Shown: positions 18,504-28,665, counted from the stretch's first letter. The stretch is 64,000 nucleotides of DNA from Rubrivivax sp. (GCA_016790225.1 JAEUOZ010000074.1:1-64000); one strand, 5' to 3'. The notes: generated by a model not told the origin, from the sequence alone. Numbers and translations: made by a program.

Positions 18504-19637
18504 CTACTCGCCCGCAGCCAGCACCACGGACAGCTTGCGCGACTGCCCGGCGCGCCACGCGGTCACGGTGACCGTGTCGCCCGGCTGGCGGCGCTCCAGC
18601 AGCTGCAGCATGTCGTCCAGATCGGCCACGGCGTCCTCGTTCACCGCCGTGATCACGTCACCCGCGACGATGCCGCCATCGGTGCCGCGGCGAAAGGGTT
18701 GCAGCCCGGCGCGCGCAGCCGGCCCGTTGGGCAGCACCTGGACCACCGGCACGCCCTTGGGCAGGTTGAGCGAGCGCAGCATCTGCGGCGAGCCGGCGGT
18801 GACGCCCATCGCCGGCCGCACGAAGCGGCCGTCGCGGATCAGACGCGGCACGATGCGGTTGACCTCGTCCACCGGGATGGCAAAGCCGATGCCGGCACTG
18901 GCCCCGCTGGGGCTGTAGATGGCGGTATTCACGCCGATCAGGCGTCCGGCGGAATCGAGCAGCGGGCCGCCGGAGTTGCCCGGGTTGATGGCGGCATCGG
19001 TCTGCACCACGCCGCGGATCGTGCGGCCATTCACCGCATCGATCTCGCGGTTGAGGGCACTGACGATGCCCACGGTGAGCGTCTGATCCAGGCCGAAGGG
19101 GTTGCCGATGGCAAACACCTTCTGGCCCACGATCAGGTCGCGGCTGCTGCCCATGACGATGGGCGGCAGCTTGGCGGCCGGCGCCTCGATCTTCAGCACC
19201 GCCAGATCACGGTCCGGAAAGGCGCCCACGAGCCGGGCGCCGTGGGTGCTCTGGTCGGACAGCGTCACCCGCGCGGCCTGCGCGCCCTGGATGACGTGGA
19301 AATTGGTGACGATGTGGCCCTTGTCGTCCCAGACGAAGCCAGTGCCGGTGCCGCGCGGCACCTGCTGCACATTCATCGAGAAGAAGTCGCGCTGGGTCTC
19401 CAGCGTGGTGATGTGCACCACCGAAGGGCTGGTCCGCTTGAAGACATCGACGTTGTTGATCTCGTCGGCAGCCAGCGGGCCGCGCGGGGCGACGGCACGC
19501 GGCGTGGCCTCACCCCGGCTTTGCGCGATCACCGGGCCCGACATCCAGGCGATGGCGGCGACGGCGAGGACGCAGGCCACACTGAAGAGGCCGATGCGAA
19601 GTGACAGGCGAGGTGACAGGCGAGAGGACGGCGGCAT
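18504..19637 (-). CDS. DegS/HtrA-type trypsin-like serine protease with one PDZ domain
   Basis: The 377-residue protein has an N-terminal hydrophobic helix (residues about 14-36) that either anchors it in the inner membrane or is a signal peptide. A trypsin-like domain with a complete triad follows: His114 (IVTNFHVIQG), Asp144 (PDRDLAVLKI) and Ser222 (INPGNSGGPLL). One PDZ domain occupies about residues 275-375. A single PDZ and an uncleaved-looking anchor resemble DegS, which senses misfolded outer-membrane proteins. The longer two-PDZ DegP architecture is excluded. No rseA/rseB genes are adjacent, so the DegS role is inferred only from architecture. Confidence 0.88.
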   Translation of the reverse strand: MPPSSRLSPRLSLRIGLFSVACVLAVAAIAWMSGPVIAQSRGEATPRAVAPRGPLAADEINNVDVFKRTSPSVVHITTLETQRDFFSMNVQQVPRGTGTGFVWDDKGHIVTNFHVIQGAQAARVTLSDQSTHGARLVGAFPDRDLAVLKIEAPAAKLPPIVMGSSRDLIVGQKVFAIGNPFGLDQTLTVGIVSALNREIDAVNGRTIRGVVQTDAAINPGNSGGPLLDSAGRLIGVNTAIYSPSGASAGIGFAIPVDEVNRIVPRLIRDGRFVRPAMGVTAGSPQMLRSLNLPKGVPVVQVLPNGPAARAGLQPFRRGTDGGIVAGDVITAVNEDAVADLDDMLQLLERRQPGDTVTVTAWRAGQSRKLSVVLAAGE

Positions 19638-19726
19638 GGCAGCGGAGGGTCAGCAGTCAACAGCCCGCAGATGATGCCAAAGGTGAGCGACTCAAGAGGC
19701 GGCGCGCGATCCGCGCCCGCCGCGGT

Positions 19727-20218
19727 TCAAGACAGCACGTAGGCTGCCGCACCGGTGGCGATGAGCGTGCCTTCGTCATTGACCAGGCGCATCTGCGTGG
19801 AGCCCAGGCGGCCGCCCAGGCGCGTGACTTCGGCGCTGGCGATGAAATGGGTGCCCATGCCGGGCCGCAGGTAATCGATGCGCAGATCGATGGTGCCCAC
19901 CTTCAGGAAGCGGTGCAGGATCTGCGCGGTGTTGTCGCTGCCATGGCGCTCGGCGATGCCGACCATGAGCGCCAGGCCGCCCATGGCATCCAGCGTGGCG
20001 CTGATGACGCCGCCGTGCAGACGGCCATAGGCATAGTGGCCCACCAGTTCCGGGCGCATGGCGATGCGCCCACGCACATCGCCCGGCCGCACGGAGAGCA
20101 GCTTCAGGCCCAGCACGCTGTTGAAGCTGATGCGCTGCTCGAACAACTCGGTCAGGGCCGCGTCCAGGCGCGCCTGCTCTTCAGCGCTGCGCGGGGCTGC
20201 GGGGCTGGCGTGGGTCAT
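19727..20218 (-). CDS. PaaI/YigI-like hotdog-fold acyl-CoA thioesterase
   Basis: The 163-residue hotdog protein probably hydrolyses acyl-CoA thioesters. The motif GRLHGGVISATLDAMGGLA at about residues 72-90 contains the conserved His-Gly-Gly and Asp of the active site. RIDYLRPGMG and LGSTQMRLVNDEGTLIATG follow the pattern of the PaaI and YigI subfamilies. The ATG at 20216-20218 gives a short N-terminal helix before the fold. It lies 29 bp downstream of the BKACE gene on the same strand, so it is probably the last gene of the acyl-CoA operon. There it could release CoA from dead-end intermediates. Confidence 0.83.
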   Translation of the reverse strand: MTHASPAAPRSAEEQARLDAALTELFEQRISFNSVLGLKLLSVRPGDVRGRIAMRPELVGHYAYGRLHGGVISATLDAMGGLALMVGIAERHGSDNTAQILHRFLKVGTIDLRIDYLRPGMGTHFIASAEVTRLGGRLGSTQMRLVNDEGTLIATGAAAYVLS

Positions 20219-20247
20219 GGGCAGGGCGGCGCAGCACTGGGCCTCGC

Positions 20248-21129
20248 TCAGTTCAGGGTCGGTGCGGCCTTCAGGCCCAGGCGCTGGCGGGCCTCGGCCG
20301 GCGTGGCAATGCCGCGCCCGGCGCGTTGCGCGCAGGCGGCCAGCGCCTCGATCAGCTCGCCATTGCCGCGGGCGCGGGTGCCGTCGGGCAGGTAGAAGGT
20401 GTCTTCCAGACCCGTGCGCAGCATGCCGCCCAGATCGGCCGTCTTCTGGTGCACGGGCCAGATCTCGGCGCGGCCGATCAGCGTGGTCTGCCACACGGCG
20501 CCGGGCGCCATCCAGCGCGGCAGCAAAGCGAGCAGATCCGCATCGCAGGGCATGCCGCTGGCCACACCCATCACGAAGTTGTACTCCGGCACGCCGCTGA
20601 AGAGGCCGGCCTTGAGGTACATGCCGACCGCGCGCACGATGCCCACATCGAAGCACTCGAACTCCGGGTGCGTGTCGGCCGCATTCATGGCGGCCAGCAT
20701 CTGCTCGATCTTGGCCACCGGGTTGTCGAAGACCATCGGCGGCCAGGCCCATTGCCCGTTGTCCTTGATCTTCAGGTAGTTCAGGCTGCCGGCATTGCAG
20801 GCGGCGATCTCTGGCTTGACCCGTTCGATGCAGGCCACGGGGCCGGACACATCCTTGCCCACCACACCGGTGGTGAGGTTGATGATCACGCCGGGGCAGG
20901 CCGCGCGGATGGCCTCGCACACCGCCTGGGCCACATCAGGGTCCCAGCTGGGCATGTGGCCCTGGCCTTCTTCCTGGCGGCGCAGATGCACATGCATGAT
21001 GCTCGCGCCGGCATTGAAGGCGTCGCGCGCCTCGGCCGCCATCTGCGCCGGCGTGACGGGCACCGGGTGCTGCCGCGGATCGGTGAGCACGCCCGTGAGC
21101 GAACAGGTGAGGATGGCGTTGTCAGGCAT
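20248..21129 (-). CDS. BKACE family (3-keto-5-aminohexanoate cleavage enzyme-like, DUF849)
   Basis: This family condenses a beta-keto acid with acetyl-CoA and splits it into acetoacetate and a new acyl-CoA, using Zn2+. The 293-residue protein has the zinc ligands His46 and His48 in ASIMHVHLR and Glu242 in RTGLEDTFYL, matching the Kce pattern. GDP-like and TIM-barrel strands such as VIINLTTG are present. Its ATG overlaps the stop of the biotin carboxylase gene by 8 bp, so the two are surely co-expressed. In this operon it may take the place of an HMG-CoA-lyase-type step, since no such lyase is present. The substrate is not known. Confidence 0.88.
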   Translation of the reverse strand: MPDNAILTCSLTGVLTDPRQHPVPVTPAQMAAEARDAFNAGASIMHVHLRRQEEGQGHMPSWDPDVAQAVCEAIRAACPGVIINLTTGVVGKDVSGPVACIERVKPEIAACNAGSLNYLKIKDNGQWAWPPMVFDNPVAKIEQMLAAMNAADTHPEFECFDVGIVRAVGMYLKAGLFSGVPEYNFVMGVASGMPCDADLLALLPRWMAPGAVWQTTLIGRAEIWPVHQKTADLGGMLRTGLEDTFYLPDGTRARGNGELIEALAACAQRAGRGIATPAEARQRLGLKAAPTLN

Positions 21130-23020
21130 CGTCGTCGAGCTCCAGTTCGATCATCACTTCGCCCCCGGCCACCGGGGCACGCAAGGCCACATGAACGGCC
21201 TTCACGGTGCCGGCCGCGGCCGCCGTGATGCCCATCTCCATCTTCATGGCTTCCACGCTGGCCAGCAGCTGCCCGGCGCTGACGCGATCGCCGGCCTGTA
21301 CCTGCAGTGCGCTCACCACACCCGCCACCGGCGCGCGTGCCTTGGACGGATCCACCACCGCATCTCGCACCGGGTAGGGCGAGGGTTCGGTGAAGACGAA
21401 GACGGCCCCCTCGATCGACAGGTGCAGCGCGGCCGGCTCGCGCAGCGCCGGCAGGCGCCGCCAGCAGCCTTCCACCGACACGCGCAGCCAGCCCTCCCGC
21501 AAGGCGGCCACCTCGACCCCGGCGACCGGCAGGCGCAAGCTGCGCCGCTCGGCGCCGCATTGCAGCGTGAGATCGGCGCCGCTGACGCTGGCCGGCCGGG
21601 CCCCAGGTTCGCCGGCCCACACGGCCGCGGCGATGCGCCAGGCGGTGACGTCCGGCAGCGGGCGCTGCAGCAGGGGCGCGCCCTCGGCGGCCCATTCGTC
21701 CAGGCGCGTGGTGCTGAGCTGCGCTGCGCTGAACTGCGGGTGCAGCAGCAGATCGCGCAGAAAGCGTCCGTTGTTGCACAGCCCGAAGAGCGGCACGTCT
21801 TCCAGCGCCCGTGTCAAACGCCTGACCGCATCGGCACGGTCGCTGCCGTGGGCGATCAGCTTGGCCACCATTGCATCGTAGTAGGGCGTCACCTCGCCAC
21901 CGGCCACGATGCCGTCGTCGATGCGGATCTGCGCATCCTGCGGGCGCCAGCCGGCGATGCGCCCGGTCTGGGGCGACCAGCCATCGCAGGGATCTTCGGC
22001 GATCAGGCGCGCTTCGATCGCGTGGCCCTGGAAGCGCAGCTCGTGCTGTTGCAGCGGCAAGGGCTCGCCAGCGGCCACGCGCAGTTGCCACTCCACCAGA
22101 TCCAGCCCGGTGACGGCCTCGGTGACGGGATGTTCGACCTGCAGGCGGGTATTCATCTCCAGAAAGAAGTGGTTCATCTGTCCATCGACGATGAACTCCA
22201 CCGTGCCGGCGCCGCGGTAGCCCACGGCCCGCGCCGCGGCTACCGCCGAGGCGCCCATGGCCTCGCGCAGCGCCGCATCCACCACGGGCGAAGGCGATTC
22301 CTCGATGACTTTCTGGCGCCGCCGCTGGGCTGTGCAATCGCGCTCGCCCAGGTGGATGACCTGGCCGTGTGCATCGGCAAAGACCTGGATCTCGATGTGG
22401 CGGCCGTGCTCGACAAGGCGCTCCAGCATCAGGGTGCCGTCGCCGAAGGCGCTGTGGGCCTCGCGACGGGCTGCAGCCAGCGCCGCGGGCAGCTCGGACG
22501 CGTCCCGCACCAGCCGCATGCCGCGGCCGCCGCCGCCGGCCACGGCCTTGACGAGCAGCGGCAGGCCCAGATCCAGGGCGGCGGCCTGCAAGGCTTCGTC
22601 CCGCTGATCCTCGCCCAGGTGGCCAGGCACGCAGGGCACGCCGGCCGCGAGCATGCGCCGCTTGGCGCCGGCCTTGTCACCCATCGCCGTGATGGCGGCG
22701 GCCGGCGGCCCGATGAAGACCAGGCCGGCGTCGGCGCAGGCCTGAGCCAGCTCGGCCCGCTCGGAGAGGAAGCCATAGCCGGGGTGCAGCGCATCCGCTC
22801 CGGTCAGCCGGGCTGCCTGCAGCAGGGCTTCGATGCGCAGATAGGACTCGGCGGCCGGCGCCGCGCCGATGGGCACGGCCTCGTCGGCCATCTGCACGTG
22901 GGGCGCGCGGGCATCGGCTTCGCTGAAGACGGCCACGCTGCGATAGCCCAGCCGGTGCGCGGTGCGCATCACACGGCAGGCAATCTCGCCGCGGTTGGCG
23001 ATCAGGATCTTGCGGAACAC
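21122..23020 (-). CDS. Acyl-CoA carboxylase alpha subunit (biotin carboxylase plus biotin carrier domain)
   Basis: The 632-residue subunit carboxylates its own biotin with ATP and bicarbonate and hands CO2 to the beta subunit. Residues 1-450 are biotin carboxylase: MFRKILIANRGEIACRVMRT at the start, and the ATP-grasp loop VAGGGGRGMRLV at about 160. A linker/BT-like region follows, then the biotinyl domain, with the target Lys593 in VEAMKMEMG. The size fits 3-methylcrotonyl-CoA (LiuD) or geranyl-CoA (AtuF) carboxylase alpha subunits rather than AccC alone. The order beta, dehydrogenase, hydratase, alpha in this operon matches both pathways. Sequence alone does not decide the substrate. Confidence 0.88.
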   Translation of the reverse strand: MFRKILIANRGEIACRVMRTAHRLGYRSVAVFSEADARAPHVQMADEAVPIGAAPAAESYLRIEALLQAARLTGADALHPGYGFLSERAELAQACADAGLVFIGPPAAAITAMGDKAGAKRRMLAAGVPCVPGHLGEDQRDEALQAAALDLGLPLLVKAVAGGGGRGMRLVRDASELPAALAAARREAHSAFGDGTLMLERLVEHGRHIEIQVFADAHGQVIHLGERDCTAQRRRQKVIEESPSPVVDAALREAMGASAVAAARAVGYRGAGTVEFIVDGQMNHFFLEMNTRLQVEHPVTEAVTGLDLVEWQLRVAAGEPLPLQQHELRFQGHAIEARLIAEDPCDGWSPQTGRIAGWRPQDAQIRIDDGIVAGGEVTPYYDAMVAKLIAHGSDRADAVRRLTRALEDVPLFGLCNNGRFLRDLLLHPQFSAAQLSTTRLDEWAAEGAPLLQRPLPDVTAWRIAAAVWAGEPGARPASVSGADLTLQCGAERRSLRLPVAGVEVAALREGWLRVSVEGCWRRLPALREPAALHLSIEGAVFVFTEPSPYPVRDAVVDPSKARAPVAGVVSALQVQAGDRVSAGQLLASVEAMKMEMGITAAAAGTVKAVHVALRAPVAGGEVMIELELDDDA

Positions 23021-23132
23021 GGCTCATCTCCAGGGCCGCGTGCGGCGGTCAAACCCGGGGACACGCCCCGCGCGGGCAAGGCTGCCGCATCACCGCTTGG
23101 CCAGGCCGGCCCGCAACGGGTGCCAGCCTGCC

Positions 23133-23987
23133 TCATGCCGGCGGCGCCCAGCTGGGCTTGCGCCGCGCCACGGCGGCGGACATGCCCTCCACGCCTTCCG
23201 GCCCGCGGGCGGCGCGCGAAAAGGCGGCAGCAGCGGTGCTGATCATCGCGGCCGGCGCCAGCAATCGGCCTTGCGCGAGCAGCGCCTTGGTCGAGGCGAT
23301 GGCGCCCGGCGCGCACTGCAGGATCTCGCTGCACACACGCGCCACGGCGGCGTCCAGCTGCGAGCTTTCGTGCACCTCGTGCACCAGGCCGATGCCCAGC
23401 GCCTGCGCAGCGCCGAGCCGGCCGCCGGTGACGGCCAGGCGCTTGGCCTGCGAGTAACCCAGGCGTTCGGTGAGGAAGGGCGCGATCTGCGCCGGCAGCA
23501 CGCCCAGCGAGGTCTCGGGCAGGCGGAAGGCCACGTCGTCGCTGGCCAGGGCGACATCGGCCACGCAGGCCAGCCCGAAGCCGCCGCCCATCACGGTGCC
23601 TTCCAGCACGGCAACGGTGGCCAGGCCGGTAGCCGCGTAGGCCACGCAGAGTTCGCCGAAGCGGGCGTTGATGTCGGCGATCGGGTCAGCCGAGGGCTCG
23701 ATCTGGCGATCACGGTCATCGCCCTGCGCCGCACGGGCCTGGGCCTGCACCATGTCTTTCAGGTCGGCGCCGGCGCAGAAGTGGCCGCCGGCGCCGCGAA
23801 GCACCAGCACGCGCACCAGCTTGCCCGCTTGGGCGGCGGAGAGCACCTGCCGCAGCTCGCGCACCATGGCCATGGTCATCGCGTTGCGCGCATCCGGGCG
23901 GTTCAGCGTCACATGCAGCACCGCGCCGTCGCGGTGCACGTGCAGGGCCTCCCAGGTTCGGGCTTCGGGGGCGTCTTCGGGGCTCAT
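23133..23987 (-). CDS. Enoyl-CoA hydratase/isomerase family protein (AtuE/LiuC-like)
   Basis: The 284-residue crotonase-fold enzyme probably hydrates the glutaconyl-CoA formed after carboxylation. The oxyanion-hole motifs are GAGGHFCAGADLKDM (about residues 66-80) and TVMGGGFGLACVADVALAS (about 130-150). The second catalytic Glu is present in RLPETSLGVLP. The first is replaced by Gly, since the usual GGGxELA reads GGGFGLA, so the chemistry may differ from ordinary crotonase. Unlike its counterpart in the + strand operon, it is a single-domain protein. It lies between the acyl-CoA dehydrogenase and the carboxylase alpha gene in the leftward operon. Confidence 0.85.
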   Translation of the reverse strand: MSPEDAPEARTWEALHVHRDGAVLHVTLNRPDARNAMTMAMVRELRQVLSAAQAGKLVRVLVLRGAGGHFCAGADLKDMVQAQARAAQGDDRDRQIEPSADPIADINARFGELCVAYAATGLATVAVLEGTVMGGGFGLACVADVALASDDVAFRLPETSLGVLPAQIAPFLTERLGYSQAKRLAVTGGRLGAAQALGIGLVHEVHESSQLDAAVARVCSEILQCAPGAIASTKALLAQGRLLAPAAMISTAAAAFSRAARGPEGVEGMSAAVARRKPSWAPPA

Positions 23988-24062
23988 GGGTTCCTCATGG
24001 GGCAGATGACCGCGCGTTCTGCGGGCAGCGCGCAGTGTCCCGCGCGGGCGGGGGCCTGCGGA

Positions 24063-25214
24063 TCAGGCCTTCCCCGGCAAGGTGCCTTCGAGCTTGCAGA
24101 TGATGCCCAGCATGATCTCGTCAGCGCCGCCGCCGATGGAGGTGAGCCGGCCGTCGCGGAAAGCCTGCGAGATCGGGTTGTCGGCCGTGAAGCCCATGCC
24201 GCCCCAGTACTGCAGGCAGCTGTCGGCCACCTCGCGCGCCAGGCGGCCGCATTTGAGCTTGGCCATGCTGGCCAGCTTGGTGACGTCCTTGCCGCTCACA
24301 TAGAGTTCGACGGCTCTCCAGGTGAGGGCGCGCAAGCACTCGACTTCGGTGCGCAGTTCGGCCAGGCGGAAGTGGACGACCTGGTTGTCGAGGATGCTCT
24401 TGCCGAAGGCCTTGCGCTCGCGCGTGTAGTCGATGGTCAGGTCGATCAGCCGGTCCAGCCCGCGCAGCGAGGAACAGGCGGCCCACAGGCGCTCTTCCTG
24501 GAACTGCAGCATCTGGAAGGTGAAGCCCAGGCCTTCCTGGCCGATGAGGTTGCGCTGGGGCACACGCACGTTGTCGAAGAAGATCTGGCCGGTGTCCGAG
24601 GCGTGCATGCCGATCTTGTGGATCTTCTGGCGCGTGATGCCGGGCGCATCCATGGGCACGACGATCAGGCTCTTGTTCTTGTGCGCCGGGCCTTCGCTGG
24701 TGTTGGCCAGCAGGCAGCACCAATCGGCCTGCAGCGAGTTGGTGATCCACATCTTGGTGCCGTTGATCACGTAGTCGCCGCCCTCCTTGCGGGCGCTGGT
24801 CTTGCAGGCTGCGACATCCGAACCGCCGCCGGGCTCGCTGACGCCGAGGCAGGCCACATAGTCGCCGCTGATCGTGGGCGTCAGATATTCCTTGCGCAGC
24901 TCGTCGCTGCCGAAGCGGGCGAGCGCCGGCGTGGCCATGTCGGTCTGCACGCCGATGGCCATGGGCACGGCGCCGCAGCTGCAGCTGCCCAGCGCCTCGG
25001 CCATGACGGCGCTGTAGCTGAAATCGAGCCCGGCACCGCCGTAGGCCTCGGGATATTTCAGTCCCAGCAGACCCAGGTTGCCGAGCTTCTTGAACACCTC
25101 GTGCGCCGGAAAGATCTCGGCCTTCTCCCACTCGGGCACATGCGGGTTCACCTCTTTTTCGATGAAGCGGGTGACGGTGTCGGCGATCTGTCGGTGTTCA
25201 GGCGTGAGTTGCAT
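24063..25214 (-). CDS. Acyl-CoA dehydrogenase, citronellyl-CoA/isovaleryl-CoA dehydrogenase-like
   Basis: This 383-residue FAD enzyme introduces a 2,3-double bond into an acyl-CoA. It has the N-terminal helical, beta-barrel (CLGVSEPGGGSDVAACKT) and C-terminal helical domains of the family. Near the C-terminus, QYWGGMGFTADNPISQAFRD is followed by SIGGGADEIMLGIICK. The usual Glu of the YEGT motif is therefore absent, as in isovaleryl-CoA dehydrogenase, where the base sits elsewhere. The ending GADEIMLGIICK resembles what I recall of citronellyl-CoA dehydrogenase AtuD, but I cannot verify this without alignment. A long repeat-rich gap separates it from the carboxylase beta gene upstream. Confidence 0.87.
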   Translation of the reverse strand: MQLTPEHRQIADTVTRFIEKEVNPHVPEWEKAEIFPAHEVFKKLGNLGLLGLKYPEAYGGAGLDFSYSAVMAEALGSCSCGAVPMAIGVQTDMATPALARFGSDELRKEYLTPTISGDYVACLGVSEPGGGSDVAACKTSARKEGGDYVINGTKMWITNSLQADWCCLLANTSEGPAHKNKSLIVVPMDAPGITRQKIHKIGMHASDTGQIFFDNVRVPQRNLIGQEGLGFTFQMLQFQEERLWAACSSLRGLDRLIDLTIDYTRERKAFGKSILDNQVVHFRLAELRTEVECLRALTWRAVELYVSGKDVTKLASMAKLKCGRLAREVADSCLQYWGGMGFTADNPISQAFRDGRLTSIGGGADEIMLGIICKLEGTLPGKA

Positions 25215-25412
25215 GGGGTGGCCTTGTCTCTGGATTGCTTGGGTGGTGGCTGGCGCTTCTCAGGTCATTGGCGGTGCCGGACCGGTGGGGTGGCTCTTGT
25301 GGCGGCTTGCGCGCGGGAGACCTCGCGTCGCGGCGGGCGGCGGGGCTTGTCGAGCTCAGGCTCGGCCGGTCGGCCCTGCAGGCCGACTCCGCTGCGCTTC
25401 TCGGCACGGGAT

Positions 25413-25803
25413 CGCACCGCCCAACTCGCTGCGCGCCGTGCCGGCGCTCCGCTCAGACAGTGGCGGTGAGTCAGATCACGAAGCGCGCTGCGCGCGCCGA
25501 TCCCGCACCTGCGATGCTCGCCGCCCGACATTCGCCCGCCAAGCCCCACCGCCCGCCGCGAGACAGCCGAGTGAGAACTCGAAGCTTGGAACGCCAAGGC
25601 GAGCCTGAGAAAGACCGTCCTTCCACGACCTTCGCGCGCTCTGTCGGTGCCACAAAGCCGAGGGTGGCTTCGCGCGGCCACCCATGGGGCGCGTCGAGGA
25701 GCGCAGCGGCCGGGGCGGCGCGCGTGAGCGCGCTTCGTCATCTGACTCACCGCCGCTGTCCGAGCGCAGCGCCCGGGGGGCGCGGAGCGAGTTGGGCGGT
25801 GCG
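25413..25803. repeat. Long imperfect inverted repeat, 77-nt arms
   Basis: The arms are 25413-25489 and 25727-25803. By hand, the first arm matches the reverse complement of the second at 68 of 77 positions without gaps. The 237-nt spacer contains the first arm of a second inverted repeat. The best-preserved parts are CGCACCGCCCAACTCGCT at one end and GGCGGTGAGTCAGAT near the other. Confidence 0.85.
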
Positions 25804-25887
25804 CCTCGGTCGTGAGCACCGCAGAGGCGTCGGGCCATCGGCCCGACCGCGCCCGCTGGGTGGCCGCGCGAAGCCACCCTCGGCTTT
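25654..25887. repeat. Perfect inverted repeat, 31-nt arms
   Basis: The arms are 25654-25684 and 25857-25887, perfect reverse complements over 31 nt (core AAAGCCGAGGGTGGCTTCGC). It interleaves with the 77-nt inverted repeat: its spacer encloses that repeat's second arm. Two interlocked palindromes could form alternative RNA or DNA structures. They may be the footprint of one repeat copy inserted into, or inverted beside, another. Confidence 0.85.
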
Positions 25888-25971
25888 GCCACAACGCATC
25901 ACAAGACCGAGCCCCCAACAAGCCACATCGCGCCCACCACTCGACAACCGACCACGAGCAGCCAGCCCACC

Positions 25972-27582
<1,611 letters not shown>

Positions 27583-27617
27583 TTGCAGGCTCCTGATGGC
27601 GCGTGCCGGCGGTTCGT

Positions 27618-27646
27618 CGGTCGGCGCTCGCAGAGCGCGCCGACCG
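27618..27646. other. Stem-loop between SDR and carboxylase beta genes
   Basis: A perfect 10-bp stem (CGGTCGGCGC paired with GCGCCGACCG) closes a 9-nt loop in the 85-bp gap between two co-directional genes. No run of T follows on either side, so it is probably an mRNA stability or processing hairpin rather than a terminator. Confidence 0.45.
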
Positions 27647-27667
27647 GGCCGATGGCGCCAGCCGGCT

Positions 27668-28606
27668 TCATGGCCCCAGCACCTTGGGCTTCACCGCGCG
27701 ATGAAACCCGTCATAGGCCGTGGAGCGGGCCTCGTGGCCCAGCGGGAAGATGTCGCTGCCCAGCGAAGCGCCGCCGTCGATCTGCAGCGTCACGCCGGTC
27801 ACGAAGGCGGCGCCGGGCGAGAGCAGCCAGACGATGGCGCTGCTGACTTCGGCCTCCAGCCCCAGGCGCCGCATGGGCACGCTGTGCTTGAGCTTGGGGA
27901 TCAGCGCCTTGGTCGCGCCTTCGTAGGTATCCATGCCGCTGGAGGCGATCCAGCCGGGCGCGACCGCATTCACGCGCACGCCGGCATGTGCCCACTCGAA
28001 GGCGGCCGTCATCGTGAGGTTGCTCATGCCTGCGCGCGCCGCGCCGGAGTGGCCCATGCCGGGCATGCCATTGCGGAAATCGGCCGTCATGTTGACGATC
28101 GCGCCGCCGTGCTGCTGCATGCACTGGTTGAAGAGCTCGCGCATCATCAGGAAGCCGCCGGTCAGGTTGTTGGCCACCACGGCTTCGAAGCCGCGCTTGC
28201 TGATGGCCAGCAGCGGCGCCGGAAACTGCCCGCCCGCGTTGTTGACCAGGCCGCTGACCGGGCCGTGCCGCGCCAGGACCTGCGCCACGCCGGCCTTCAC
28301 GGCCTCTTCATCCCGGATGTCGAAGCACTGCGTGTCGCAGCGCCCGCCATCGGCGGCGATCTCGGCAGCCACGGCGTCCAGCCTGGCCTGCGTGCGCCCG
28401 CTGATGACGACCTGCGCACCCAGAGACGCCAGCTCGTGCGCGACGCACCGGCCGATGCCGCTGCCACCGCCCGTGACCCAGACGCTGCGGCCCGCAAACA
28501 GGCCCGCGCGCAGCACGCTGCGGTAGCCCGCGGCCGTGCCGGGGCCGGCCGCCGCGTCATCAGCGGCCGGCGCGGCGGGATCGGGCGAGGCAGTCGGGTC
28601 CGTCAT
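27668..28606 (-). CDS. Short-chain dehydrogenase/reductase (AtuB/AtuG-like SDR)
   Basis: The 312-residue SDR has the Rossmann motif VWVTGGGSGIGRCVA (about residues 43-57), the NNAGG motif at about 123 and an NVNAVAPGWIASSG-like stretch. The classical Tyr-x3-Lys catalytic pair is not conserved: the region reads MGHSGAARAGMSNL, with Ala-Arg where Tyr and Lys are expected. Related proteins beside acyl-CoA carboxylase genes share this GHSGAARAGM sequence, so they may be 2,4-dienoyl-CoA reductase-like rather than alcohol dehydrogenases. It begins the leftward operon, 152 bp from the divergent SCP2 gene, with a palindromic operator candidate between. The N-terminal 28 residues are Ala/Pro-rich and outside the fold. 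Confidence 0.83.
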   Translation of the reverse strand: MTDPTASPDPAAPAADDAAAGPGTAAGYRSVLRAGLFAGRSVWVTGGGSGIGRCVAHELASLGAQVVISGRTQARLDAVAAEIAADGGRCDTQCFDIRDEEAVKAGVAQVLARHGPVSGLVNNAGGQFPAPLLAISKRGFEAVVANNLTGGFLMMRELFNQCMQQHGGAIVNMTADFRNGMPGMGHSGAARAGMSNLTMTAAFEWAHAGVRVNAVAPGWIASSGMDTYEGATKALIPKLKHSVPMRRLGLEAEVSSAIVWLLSPGAAFVTGVTLQIDGGASLGSDIFPLGHEARSTAYDGFHRAVKPKVLGP

Positions 28607-28651
28607 GGATCAAGGGGGCATCAGTGGTGCTGGGCGCATTGGATGCGAGGG

Positions 28652-28665
28652 TGACGTTAACGTCA
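28652..28665. promoter_or_regulatory. Palindromic operator candidate for the adjacent MerR-type (LiuR-like) regulator
   Basis: TGACGTTAACGTCA is a perfect 14-bp palindrome in the 152-bp divergent region between the SDR and SCP2-MerR genes. It resembles the ACGT-containing palindromes I recall for LiuR-type MerR regulators of branched-chain acyl-CoA genes in proteobacteria. A weaker copy, TGACCTTAACATCG (10 of 14 matches), lies at 28711-28724. One site near each start would fit coordinate control of both operons. The link to the MerR gene at 29062 is inferred from position. Confidence 0.6.

Larger units (their letters stand above)
25215..25971. other. 757-bp non-coding, inverted-repeat-rich interspersed element within the operon
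   Basis: No credible gene lies here. Open frames on both strands are Arg/Ser/Pro-rich and change frame between repeats. The region holds the two interleaved inverted repeats listed separately. In translation both arms of the first repeat yield fragments like APPNSLRA and ALRSDSGGES. I associate these with spurious proteins predicted from dispersed repeats in Burkholderiales genomes. It separates the carboxylase beta gene from the rest of the operon, so it may affect mRNA stability or act as a partial terminator. Confidence 0.7.

Noticed and set aside
20795..23242. 815-codon plus-strand frame opposite the carboxylase alpha gene
   Set aside because: It is antisense to biotin carboxylase motifs and has shadow-type composition.
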